Source: an uncultured Candidatus Melainabacteria bacterium | GTDB lineage: Bacteria; Cyanobacteriota; Vampirovibrionia; Gastranaerophilales; Gastranaerophilaceae | Assembly (NCBI GenBank): GCA_937898445.1 | Contig: CALEJY010000025.1 | Location: forward strand, 1-7,772 | Direction of reading: 5' to 3' | DNA length: 7,772 nt | Part shown: in pieces, positions 1 to 6,175 of the stretch | How positions within the stretch are numbered: the first letter of the stretch is position 1 | How the letters are laid out: every line of letters starts with the position of its first letter | Notes under the pieces: model-generated | Databases searched by the model: none | Seen by the model: only the letters and a program-made list of their open reading frames with translations | Told to the model about the DNA's origin: nothing | Made by a program: the position numbers and the translations under genes

Positions 1-813
1 TTCGAAAGCTTTCATATCTTTCAATTTGGCTAATTTTGCTTTATCATCAAGAGCCTTAAATGCGTTTAATTCGGAATTGATTTGAGCAGAAGAAAGAGAT
101 TTTCTTGAATTTCTCAAGATTGTTTCAGCCTCAGCCTCTTGCAAAATTTTAGCTTTTCCTTCCGCAGTTGTTGCCTTTTCAATCAATGATTTGAATTTTT
201 TAATATCAGCTTCTTTTGCGCCATAACAATCCAAATCTTCAACATATTTTAAAGGACTTACAAATTTTTCGCCATGTTGAGGGTAATCAAAAATCTGCAT
301 ACCCCACATACCGTTTGCCTGACCTTTAACCATGTCTAATTCAGGTTTTGAAGGAGTGTATGCAAAAGCTCTTGTTACGGCAAATCTATCAATCAAATTC
401 TTTTTCAAGAATGATTTAAAATTCTTAAAACCGTTGTTTATACCTTGTCCAACACTGGATTTTCCAAACTTGCTGCCTTTTACGTAATTTGTTACATCAT
501 CACCAAATTGTCCAACTTTATGGTGCAATGTATCTTCGTAATTACCACGAGATTTTTTTGCATAATAATCCATTGCCTGAGTAGTAACCGCCCAAGCCGG
601 AACACCAATTGCTGCAGTATAAAGCATACCTTTAGGGTCATCAGTTGTTTCAGAAACCCTATTCGCAACATAACTGTCTTGAATATTCTGTTTCAACAAC
701 TCAGGATTTGCCGCCTGCATAGCCTGTTGTTGTTGAGCATTCTGGCTCTGTGCTTGCGACATTGCTTGAAATTGAGGTATTTGTTGGTTTTTGTAAATGT
801 TATTGTCAAGCAT
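1..813 (-). CDS. Unrecognised protein, N-terminal 271 residues (3' end outside window)
   Basis: An uninterrupted minus-strand frame runs from an ATG at 813-811 to the left edge, so the N-terminus is present and the C-terminus is missing. The start is preceded by AGGA five bases upstream (819-822). I do not recognise a family. Residues 10-35 are Gln/Ala/Met-rich and probably disordered. Residues 62-80 (starting GMLYTAAIGVPAW) form a moderately hydrophobic stretch that could be a buried helix or a weak membrane contact. Residues 85-145 are basic and Gly/Lys-rich. Residues 145-200 look like a compact folded part (AYTPSKPELD, GMWGMQIFDYP, VEDLDCYGAKEADI). From about residue 200 the sequence is Ala/Lys/Glu-rich and likely helical or coiled coil. 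There is no signal peptide. It is divergent from the small gene at 982. It may belong to a lineage-specific family, but that is inference. The gene is convincing; the function is unknown. Confidence 0.8.
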   Translation of the reverse strand, partial: MLDNNIYKNQQIPQFQAMSQAQSQNAQQQQAMQAANPELLKQNIQDSYVANRVSETTDDPKGMLYTAAIGVPAWAVTTQAMDYYAKKSRGNYEDTLHHKVGQFGDDVTNYVKGSKFGKSSVGQGINNGFKNFKSFLKKNLIDRFAVTRAFAYTPSKPELDMVKGQANGMWGMQIFDYPQHGEKFVSPLKYVEDLDCYGAKEADIKKFKSLIEKATTAEGKAKILQEAEAETILRNSRKSLSSAQINSELNAFKALDDKAKLAKLKDMKAFE

Positions 814-816
814 AAT

Positions 817-841
817 TATCCTATTCCCCTATATAATTATA
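817..841 (-). promoter_or_regulatory. Possible -10 and ribosome binding site for the left-edge gene
   Basis: On the minus strand a perfect TATAAT lies at 841-836, followed by AGGGG (830-826) and AGGA (822-819) before the ATG at 813. No good -35 sits at the right distance. An alternative pair, TTTACA (886-881) with AATAAT (864-859) and a 16-bp spacer, is about equally plausible. Only the presence of a start region is supported, not which promoter is used. Confidence 0.3.
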
Positions 842-917
842 AAAACAAAAACTCCGCAATTATTGCCTTTTTAAAGTGTTTGTAAAGAAATGTAACAAAC
901 TAAACCTTTTGTGAAAT

Positions 918-945
918 TCGACAAGTTGTATATACTTTATATATA
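918..945 (+). promoter_or_regulatory. Promoter for the 54-residue small gene
   Basis: TCGACA (918-923, one mismatch to TTGACA) and TATATA (940-945, one mismatch to TATAAT) are separated by 16 bp. This predicts transcription from about 952, giving a leader of about 30 nt before the ATG at 982. The region is very AT-rich, so chance matches are possible. The order promoter, SD, short frame, terminator supports it. Confidence 0.5.
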
Positions 946-981
946 CACAAGCACTTAATAAGAAGAATGAGAGGCAAATAA

Positions 982-1146
982 ATGGCAGTAGCAAATCTAA
1001 AAAAAATTGATGACAAACTTAAAAACATTTATGAAAATCAAGTTACAGTCAACAATAATCAGCCATTTGAGGATCGTTCAGAATTGCTTTTTGCACAAAT
1101 GAATTTTATTGCAATGGCAAATAAACAAGCTTTACATTTAATCTAA
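982..1146 (+). CDS. Small hypothetical protein, 54 residues
   Basis: A short frame begins MAVANLKKIDDKLKN and ends NKQALHLI before a TAA. The start is firm: an in-frame TAA lies directly upstream (979-981), and GAGAGG (969-974) lies 7 nt before the ATG, the same SD and spacing used by the large gene at 2561. A promoter candidate upstream and a strong intrinsic terminator (1185-1213) enclose it as a monocistronic unit. The protein is soluble-looking, with no membrane segment and no Cys. Residues 1-20 look like a charged helix, 21-32 a polar Asn/Gln-rich linker, and 33-54 a second amphipathic helix (SELLFAQMNFIAMANKQAL). Two helices with an exposed hydrophobic face suggest an adaptor or oligomer-forming peptide, but I recognise no family. 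It is divergent from the left-edge gene and may be unrelated to it. Confidence 0.68.
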   Translation: MAVANLKKIDDKLKNIYENQVTVNNNQPFEDRSELLFAQMNFIAMANKQALHLI

Positions 1147-1184
1147 CATTTTAACTCCAATTAATTTTTCCCCTACAAATTTTT

Positions 1185-1213
1185 ACCTGATTTCATCCCG
1201 AAATCAGGTTTTT
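1185..1213 (+). terminator. Intrinsic terminator after the small gene
   Basis: A perfect 10-bp stem ACCTGATTTC (1185-1194) pairs with GAAATCAGGT (1200-1209) around the 5-nt loop ATCCC, followed directly by a T-run (1209-1213, then CTT). It lies 38 nt after the stop of the small gene. The opposite side lacks a matching T-run, so it should act only on plus-strand transcription. Confidence 0.87.
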
Positions 1214-1287
1214 CTTATACTACGTATGCAATCATTTGAAAGAATGTAACATAGCAATCTATTTTATTAATCAATTCTCGTTTTCCC

Positions 1288-1348
1288 CCTCTCTCGTGGT
1301 TGTAATTCACTTCGTTCAAACAACCACACTCTCTCCATAGGAGAGAGG
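1288..1348. repeat. Imperfect inverted-repeat element upstream of nadD
   Basis: The outer arms CCTCTCTC (1288-1295) and GAGAGAGG (1341-1348) are perfectly complementary. The inner arms GTGGTTGT (1296-1303) and ACAACCAC (1320-1327) are too, so both strands can form one 16-bp stem with a 13-nt bulge on one side (1328-1340) and a 16-nt loop. The bulge creates an alternative: CTCTCTCC (1329-1336) can pair with GGAGAGAG (1340-1347) around the 3-nt loop ATA. Its base composition differs from the surroundings, typical of a small mobile repeat (MITE- or REP-like). A T8 run follows after ATAA (1353-1360), so it might also weakly stop incoming transcription. Only one copy is in the window, so repeat status is inferred from its form. 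Confidence 0.7.
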
Positions 1349-1366
1349 ATAATTTTTTTTATTTTC

Positions 1367-1375
1367 TGCTATAAT
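1367..1375 (+). promoter_or_regulatory. Extended -10 promoter of nadD
   Basis: TGC followed by a perfect TATAAT (1370-1375) is an extended -10. No TTGACA-like box lies 16-18 bp upstream (that stretch is GGATAA plus a T-run), as often seen with extended -10 promoters. The nadD ATG begins 7 nt after the -10, which puts the expected start of transcription at or beside the initiation codon. Confidence 0.62.
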
Positions 1376-1381
1376 ACACCT

Positions 1382-1969
1382 ATGAAATTATGTATTTTTT
1401 CAGGAACTTTCAACCCAATTCATAAAGCTCATTTGAAAATGGCGGAATATGTTTTATCTCATTACGGATTTGACAAAATCATTTTTATTCCTGCATACAA
1501 GCCACCACACAAGGATTACGACACAAATATGTGCCAACATCGCTTTAATATGGTTAAACTTGCAATAAAAAATAATCCGCATTTTGAAATTTCTGACATC
1601 GAATACAAAAGTGAAGGTAAATCATATTCTTACCTAACCGCCTTAAAATTATACGAACAATACAATATCGACGGGAAAATACATTTTATTATCGGGACTG
1701 ATGCTTTTGAAAAAATTGAAAGCTGGTATGAAACCGACAAATTCAAAAAAATTGTTGATTTTATTGTGTTTATAAGAGAAAATGAAACTGTAGATTTGGA
1801 TTATTTGCGTGAAAAAGGTTATAATTTTGAATTTACGCAAATGCCGTTTATCGACATCTCATCAACAGAATTAAGAAATAGAATAACACAAGGTTTGCCC
1901 ATCAACGACCTTGTCACAAAAGAAGTAGAGGAGTACATTTATAAAAATGGATTATACAAAAATTCTTGA
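1382..1969 (+). CDS. nadD: Nicotinate-nucleotide adenylyltransferase
   Basis: NadD transfers AMP from ATP to nicotinate mononucleotide, giving deamido-NAD in cytoplasmic NAD synthesis. The 195 residues match the usual family length and form one nucleotidyltransferase Rossmann domain. Visible motifs are GTFNPIHKAH (residues 8-17, the GTFDPIHxGH site with catalytic H14 and H17), IPAYKPPHK (36-44), FIIGTDAF (102-109, the xIGxDxF substrate loop), and ISSTELRNR (159-167, the ISSTxIR ATP-binding motif). The family's leading Gly is Ser7, Asp is Asn11 and Gly is Ala16, a mild divergence. The start is fixed by homology, since the fold begins at MKLCIFSGTF. No SD precedes it, and the promoter -10 ends 6 nt before the ATG, so translation is probably leaderless. 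It overlaps yqeK by 23 nt, a common gene pair in Firmicutes and relatives. Confidence 0.95.
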   Translation: MKLCIFSGTFNPIHKAHLKMAEYVLSHYGFDKIIFIPAYKPPHKDYDTNMCQHRFNMVKLAIKNNPHFEISDIEYKSEGKSYSYLTALKLYEQYNIDGKIHFIIGTDAFEKIESWYETDKFKKIVDFIVFIRENETVDLDYLREKGYNFEFTQMPFIDISSTELRNRITQGLPINDLVTKEVEEYIYKNGLYKNS

Positions 1970-2477
1970 ATGGCTTAAAAATAATTTGAATGAAAAAAGA
2001 TATATTCACACACTCGGAACTGCCGATTGCGCTAAAGAATTAGCCAAACAATTCGGACTTAATCAAGACAAAGCTTATTTAGCCGGACTTTTGCACGATT
2101 GCGCAAAATGTTTTCCAAACGAAGAATTGTTAGACATTATTCACAAACATCTTGATGTTGAAGAATGCGAAATGCTTAATTACAAAACATTACACGCTCC
2201 TGTTAGTGCTTATATTGCCGAAACGGAATTTAAAATTACAGACAAAGAAATTCTATCTGCAATCAGATGGCACACATTGGGCAGACTTGATATGACTGAT
2301 TTTGAAAAAATCGTATTTATCGCAGACAAAATTGAGCCAAATACTCGAGATGAAGAATATTCCACAAAAATCCGAGAATTATTAAGTCAAGAAAACGGTT
2401 TAAACAAAGCATTATTGAAATGTTACAAAGAAACAATCAAAAGTTTAGTCAAAAGAGATTTGAAATTTGCCTTTTGA
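1947..2477 (+). CDS. yqeK: HD-domain Ap4A hydrolase, YqeK family
   Basis: YqeK proteins are metal-dependent HD-domain enzymes that split diadenosine tetraphosphate symmetrically to two ADP, limiting this stress nucleotide in the cytoplasm. The 176 residues show the metal-binding set: H21 (RYIHTLG), H50-D51 (GLLHDCAK), H83 (TLHAPVSA), H109 (IRWHTLG) and D127 (FIADKIEPNTR). IADKIEPxTR is characteristic of YqeK among HD proteins. Length is close to the family norm (about 185-190). GAGGAG (1928-1933) lies inside nadD, 13 nt before the ATG, which is rather far. The 23-nt overlap with nadD makes translational coupling likely. NadD-YqeK adjacency is classical; rsfS, often the next gene, is absent and another gene follows. 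Confidence 0.93.
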   Translation: MDYTKILEWLKNNLNEKRYIHTLGTADCAKELAKQFGLNQDKAYLAGLLHDCAKCFPNEELLDIIHKHLDVEECEMLNYKTLHAPVSAYIAETEFKITDKEILSAIRWHTLGRLDMTDFEKIVFIADKIEPNTRDEEYSTKIRELLSQENGLNKALLKCYKETIKSLVKRDLKFAF

Positions 2478-2510
2478 CAATCGAAATCTACAACAAACTT
2501 CAAGATTTGG

Positions 2511-2538
2511 TTCAAAATTAGCATGTTCATGATAAAAT
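2511..2538 (+). promoter_or_regulatory. Promoter for the large HerA-like gene
   Basis: TTCAAA (2511-2516) and TAAAAT (2533-2538) are 16 bp apart, and the -10 is extended by TGA (2530-2532). Transcription would start near 2545. That excludes the ATG at 2537 from the transcript and fits initiation at 2561. Readthrough from nadD-yqeK is also possible, as I see no terminator in the gap. Confidence 0.5.
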
Positions 2539-2560
2539 GTTTTCAAAGAGAGGATGTATG

Positions 2561-4900
2561 ATGCAGGTACTGGAGATTAAGAATAATTTAGTTAAGATAG
2601 CTTATGATGTAAACGATAACCTTGCTCTTTCAAGTTTTGTTATCATAGAAGATACAAACACTCCTTATGTTGCGCAGGTTGTCAATATTAAGGCAGATAA
2701 ATTAACCAATTTTGCGATAGTTAAGTTGTTGTTCACATTCAATGAAGAAGGAATTTTGAAAAACTACAACGGCACTATTCCATCTTTAAAATCAACGATT
2801 TCAGTACTTCCATCAAAAGAATTGCTTGATATTATTCCGATTGAAAACAACCTTGTAATGGGCGAATTGGCTCAACAAGGCGTTACACTAAATGTAGACA
2901 AAACAATTTTAGACAACAATTTGTTAGTTTGCTCGGATAATGTTGAAAACACAAACACACTTTTGAAAAATATTACAAAACAAATTGATGAAAAAGTCGT
3001 AATCTTTGATACAGATGGTCTATATGATGCTGAAAACAAAATCACTTTCGGAAAAGATTTCAAACTTCCGCTAAACTACGACACAATCAATTTTATTTAC
3101 GAAAATGAACTTGATGACGTTGATGCTACAAGCAGAGCCGTTATTCAAGACATTTTTATTGAAGTTCAAGAATATACAAAAAATTTGCCGGAAGGATATC
3201 TTCCGTTTGAAACATTTATCAATGTTGTGGATCAACAATATAAAGAAACACAAATTCCGCAACTTGTTTTGTTGAAAAACAAACTTATAAAATACAGGGA
3301 TTTGAACGCTTTTGCAGAAACATTGAAAGATGTTTTGAGTTTGAGTATTGCAATCGACAAATCAAAAGTTACTGTTATTGACATTTCCGATATGGCTCCA
3401 GTATTGCAAAAAGAAATTATGTCTTACACATACGGAGTTATGAAGGGAATTAACGAAACAATTTATTCTTTCGTAAAAGTTGATAATGCAAATTCTAGCA
3501 AAAGACTGCTTAAAACATTCTTATCTCGTGACGGAATTTATACAACAATAATTTGTCGCCACGAATACAAATATTTGCCGGAATTGAAAAGTGCAGCCCA
3601 AAACTTGATATTGTTCACTCCGCAAACATTACAACACGATTTTGCGGCATACAATACGTTCTTGAACAAACTAAATACAGATGAATTTATCATCTATGGT
3701 GCGCATGCTCAAAATATTCCGCTAATCGTTGAGCTTGACGAACTTGAGATTGAAGAACAAGATGACGATAACGAAACAGAAGATGAGAAAGATATTGAAG
3801 AAACTCCCAGTTCTGATGTAGTTCCAATGCCTGCACCAGTTCAAACCCCAACACCAACTCAAGATGTAGTTCCTGCACCTAAAGCAGAAACTATTGAACA
3901 GGTTGAAGAAGTTGCAGAAATTCAAGAACCTGAAATTCAGGAAGAAGAAACTTTTGAAGCTCCTGAAGTTGAATATCCGGATTTGGACTTTGATAGCGAA
4001 AGTCCCAGTAGTGCCGAAGCACCAACTATAGATTTTCCGGAAGCTGAGAGTTTAGATATAACAGAGGAGAAACCGGAAGAAAATTTTACACAAATTGAAC
4101 TTCCTGAAACATTTGAAGAACCTGAAATAGAGGAAGTTCAACCAAAAGAACCTGTAGAAGATATTCAAGAAAACTTCGACGATGAAATTGCACAAGAACC
4201 GATTGAAGAAGAAGTTTTTATGCCGGAAGATGAAATTCCGCAAGTTGAAATTAATGAAGATTTGGCAGAACAAGCTATAATTGAAGATATCAATACACCT
4301 GAAACACCTGTAGATTATAGCGTTCAAGAAACAGAAGAACAAGCTCCGATTTATAACATTTTGGATGACAATGAAATAGATTATTCAGATGCAGAACCGG
4401 AAGTTTTGCCGCTTGAACCGGAAATCGATTATTCTGTAGAAGATATTGATATCGAAGAAAACTATCAAGAACCGCAGCCTTACGATGAAAACGAGGCAAT
4501 GATTGAACAGGCGGCAAAAGATGTTGACAGATTGATTTATGAAAAACTTCCTGATGAAGATGTTACGCTAAACGACTTGTCAGACTTGCAATCAGACGAA
4601 CTAACTGAGGATGATTTAAACTTGATTGGCGATTTAGCATCTGATAACGGAATTACACCTGAACCTGAATATAATGAAGAACAACCGCCTGTTGTACCAA
4701 TTTACAACGCAGACGATATTGAGCCTCAAGAACAACAATCATTAGAACCGGGTGATAGAGTTTCTTCTCCAAAATATGGTGAAGGTGTTGTTGAAAAAAT
4801 GATTAAATATGGTAATAAAATGCTTTGCTCTATTGAATTTCCGAACATCGGCAGACGACTTTTAGATCCTGCAATGACAGAAATCAAAAAATTAGATTAA
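2561..4900 (+). CDS. HerA-like pseudo-ATPase with acidic linker and C-terminal PcrA/UvrD-type Tudor domain
   Basis: The 779-residue protein has three parts. Residues 1-95 resemble a HAS-barrel (MQVLEIKNNLVKIAYD, then SSFVIIEDTNTPYVAQVVNI). Residues 96-395 read like a HerA/FtsK-clade RecA fold: a strand then CSDNVENTNT (124-133) exactly where HerA has GTTGSGKTNT, VVIFDTDGLYD (146-156) for the 'DxxGEY' strand, VTVIDISDM (270-278), VKVDNAN (305-311) where HerA has the Walker B DEAH, and a closing EFIIYG...IPLIVELDEL. The Walker A glycines and lysine and the Walker B glutamate are missing, so ATP hydrolysis is unlikely. Residues 395-722 are an acidic, Pro-rich, probably disordered linker (about 118 D/E against 7 K/R). 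Residues 728-779 (EPGDRVSSPKYGEGVV, SIEFPNIGRRLLDPA) match the Tudor-like C-terminus of PcrA/UvrD, which in those helicases contacts RNA polymerase. I chose the 2561 start because GAGAGG lies 7 nt upstream; ATGs at 2558 and 2537 are alternatives. The HerA link rests on motif order only. The Tudor call is firmer. The cellular role is unknown. Confidence 0.72.
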   Translation: MQVLEIKNNLVKIAYDVNDNLALSSFVIIEDTNTPYVAQVVNIKADKLTNFAIVKLLFTFNEEGILKNYNGTIPSLKSTISVLPSKELLDIIPIENNLVMGELAQQGVTLNVDKTILDNNLLVCSDNVENTNTLLKNITKQIDEKVVIFDTDGLYDAENKITFGKDFKLPLNYDTINFIYENELDDVDATSRAVIQDIFIEVQEYTKNLPEGYLPFETFINVVDQQYKETQIPQLVLLKNKLIKYRDLNAFAETLKDVLSLSIAIDKSKVTVIDISDMAPVLQKEIMSYTYGVMKGINETIYSFVKVDNANSSKRLLKTFLSRDGIYTTIICRHEYKYLPELKSAAQNLILFTPQTLQHDFAAYNTFLNKLNTDEFIIYGAHAQNIPLIVELDELEIEEQDDDNETEDEKDIEETPSSDVVPMPAPVQTPTPTQDVVPAPKAETIEQVEEVAEIQEPEIQEEETFEAPEVEYPDLDFDSESPSSAEAPTIDFPEAESLDITEEKPEENFTQIELPETFEEPEIEEVQPKEPVEDIQENFDDEIAQEPIEEEVFMPEDEIPQVEINEDLAEQAIIEDINTPETPVDYSVQETEEQAPIYNILDDNEIDYSDAEPEVLPLEPEIDYSVEDIDIEENYQEPQPYDENEAMIEQAAKDVDRLIYEKLPDEDVTLNDLSDLQSDELTEDDLNLIGDLASDNGITPEPEYNEEQPPVVPIYNADDIEPQEQQSLEPGDRVSSPKYGEGVVEKMIKYGNKMLCSIEFPNIGRRLLDPAMTEIKKLD

Positions 4901-4910
4901 TTAAAATCTA
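4886..4910 (-). terminator. Weak candidate terminator of the dnaJ-like/queE/def/fmt/aroH run
   Basis: On the minus strand TAGATT (4910-4905) pairs with AATCTA (4898-4893) around TTAATT, followed by A and six Ts (4891-4886). It overlaps the aroH stop and the last codons of the convergent plus-strand gene. The stem is almost all A-T, so it is weak. Nothing better lies between the two converging genes. Confidence 0.35.
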
Positions 4911-5255
4911 TCTTAATTTAGAAGCATTTTTCAAATATACAAACTGTGGGACAAAATCTGTTTCACAGTTTAAAACTATCAAAACTCTCAAACACATAGG
5001 CAAAGAATTAGGGACATCAAGTTCGTGAAAGCACATCATAGCCACATTTTGCCATCCCATATCAAGACGAGCAAACTTTGCAGGAAAAGCAGCGTTTAAA
5101 TCGTTTGTTAGAGTAAAAATAACATGCGAAATATTTTCGACTTGAATATCGTTACTCTTAATCATTTCAGTTAAAAGTTCAATTGTCGCCGATTTTATCG
5201 CATCAGATGTGTTTTCAGTTACTGTTATTGCGCCTCTAATTCCCTTAGTAGTCAT
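4908..5255 (-). CDS. aroH: Chorismate mutase, AroH class
   Basis: AroH-class enzymes rearrange chorismate to prephenate, the first step toward phenylalanine and tyrosine, and act as cytoplasmic homotrimers. The 115 residues start with KGIRGAITV, matching the RGIRGATTV opening of Bacillus subtilis AroH (127 residues). The active-site residues are in register: R7, F57 (in FPAK), R63, C75, E78 (CFHELDVP), R90 (CLRVLI) and Y107 (FVYLKNA, Y108 in B. subtilis). The C-terminus is trimmed by about 12 residues just after the last strand. Its ATG overlaps the fmt stop as ATGA, and there is no SD in the upstream 20 nt, so translation probably depends on ribosomes ending fmt. No link in function with fmt is known; the pairing is likely shared transcription. 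Confidence 0.93.
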   Translation of the reverse strand: MTTKGIRGAITVTENTSDAIKSATIELLTEMIKSNDIQVENISHVIFTLTNDLNAAFPAKFARLDMGWQNVAMMCFHELDVPNSLPMCLRVLIVLNCETDFVPQFVYLKNASKLR

Positions 5256-6175
5256 TGTTTAGCGATATGTAAACCATTTGCCCAATCACGAGCAAACATT
5301 TCGCCTTTACCTTCCGGTTTAACTTTTACAAGCAAAATACTGTCTTGCCCGCAACCAACTTCAATACCTTCTTTTGTGACACGATTAAATTTTCCACATT
5401 CTCCTGAAACACCTTTCAAAACCTTTGTTTCAAGCACTTTTACAACCTTGTCATTGTAAATAAAATACGCTGACGGCATTTTATAAACACCTCTAACCAA
5501 GTTATGAATATCTTGCGCTGATTTTGACCAATCAAGCAAAGTTTCTTCTTTAGTTAATTTATTTGCCATACATACACCATCTTCGCACTGTTTTTCAGGT
5601 GTAATTGTTTTATCAACCAAACCTATCAATGTTTTTTCAAGCAATTCAGGAGAATCCACGCTAATTTTTTCGAACAAGTCAACACATGTCATATCGTCAG
5701 GAATTTCGATTTTTTCTCGCATACAAACATCACCGCAATCCAAGCCCAATTCTGTAATCATTGTACAGATACCTGTTTCTTTATCGCCATTGATAATCGC
5801 TCTTTGAATAGGATTTGCTCCTCTATAACGAGGCAACAATGATGCGTGAAGGTTAATTGTTTCATACTTTGGAATATCCAAAACTTCTTGTGACAAAATT
5901 TGACCGAAAGCAAAGGTTACAAAGAAATCAGGATTTAGTTTCTTCAATTCTTCCTGAATTTCAGGTTCTTTTCTGATTGATTTTGGCTGAAAAACAGGTA
6001 AATTATGTTCAATAGCGAATTGTTTTAAAACAGACATTGACATTTTATGTCCACGCCCTGCGGGTTTGTCTGGTTGTGTAACAACTGCCAAAACATTAAT
6101 TTTTTCAGAATTATAAAGATATTCCAACGATTTTAGTGCAATTGCAGGAGTTCCAAAGAAAACAACATTTATCAT
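5252..6175 (-). CDS. fmt: Methionyl-tRNA formyltransferase
   Basis: Fmt moves a formyl group from 10-formyl-tetrahydrofolate to the amino group of initiator Met-tRNA. The 307 residues match the family (about 310). The N-terminal formyltransferase Rossmann domain covers about residues 1-205: VVFFGTPAIA (4-13), PDKPAGRGHK (35-44, the tRNA-contacting loop region), the catalytic triad N108 and H110 (INLHASLLPRYRGANPIQ) and D146 (LGLDCGD). A C-terminal OB-like tRNA-binding domain follows (about 206-305, starting KLTKEETLLDWSK). GAGG lies 7 nt upstream of the ATG, inside def. Its start overlaps the def stop by one base (TAATG). The def-fmt order is the classical arrangement. Confidence 0.97.
   Translation of the reverse strand: MINVVFFGTPAIALKSLEYLYNSEKINVLAVVTQPDKPAGRGHKMSMSVLKQFAIEHNLPVFQPKSIRKEPEIQEELKKLNPDFFVTFAFGQILSQEVLDIPKYETINLHASLLPRYRGANPIQRAIINGDKETGICTMITELGLDCGDVCMREKIEIPDDMTCVDLFEKISVDSPELLEKTLIGLVDKTITPEKQCEDGVCMANKLTKEETLLDWSKSAQDIHNLVRGVYKMPSAYFIYNDKVVKVLETKVLKGVSGECGKFNRVTKEGIEVGCGQDSILLVKVKPEGKGEMFARDWANGLHIAKQ

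Noticed and set aside
445..885. A 146-residue plus-strand frame
   Set aside because: It lies opposite the minus-strand gene 1-813, is rich in Cys/Arg/Leu in a non-protein-like way, has no SD and crosses the minus gene's start region. The minus frame is open for 271 codons with a good SD.
967..981. Tiny frame ATG-AGA-GGC-AAA-TAA directly before the 54-residue gene, as a possible leader peptide
   Set aside because: It has no SD of its own and contains the SD of the next gene; four codons of this kind occur by chance.
1236..1265. TTGAAA...TATTTT as a promoter between the terminator and the repeat
   Set aside because: An 18-bp spacer and a poor -10 in AT-rich DNA. The perfect TGC-TATAAT next to nadD explains its expression better.
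2537..2560. Upstream ATG as the start of the large HerA-like protein
   Set aside because: No SD precedes it, and it overlaps the likely promoter -10. GAGAGG sits 7 nt before 2561, matching the spacing of other genes here.
3690..4517. Several minus-strand frames of 60-100 residues opposite the acidic linker
   Set aside because: They are mirror images of the Glu/Asp-rich codons (giving Phe/Leu/Asn-rich sequence), have no SD and show no domain.
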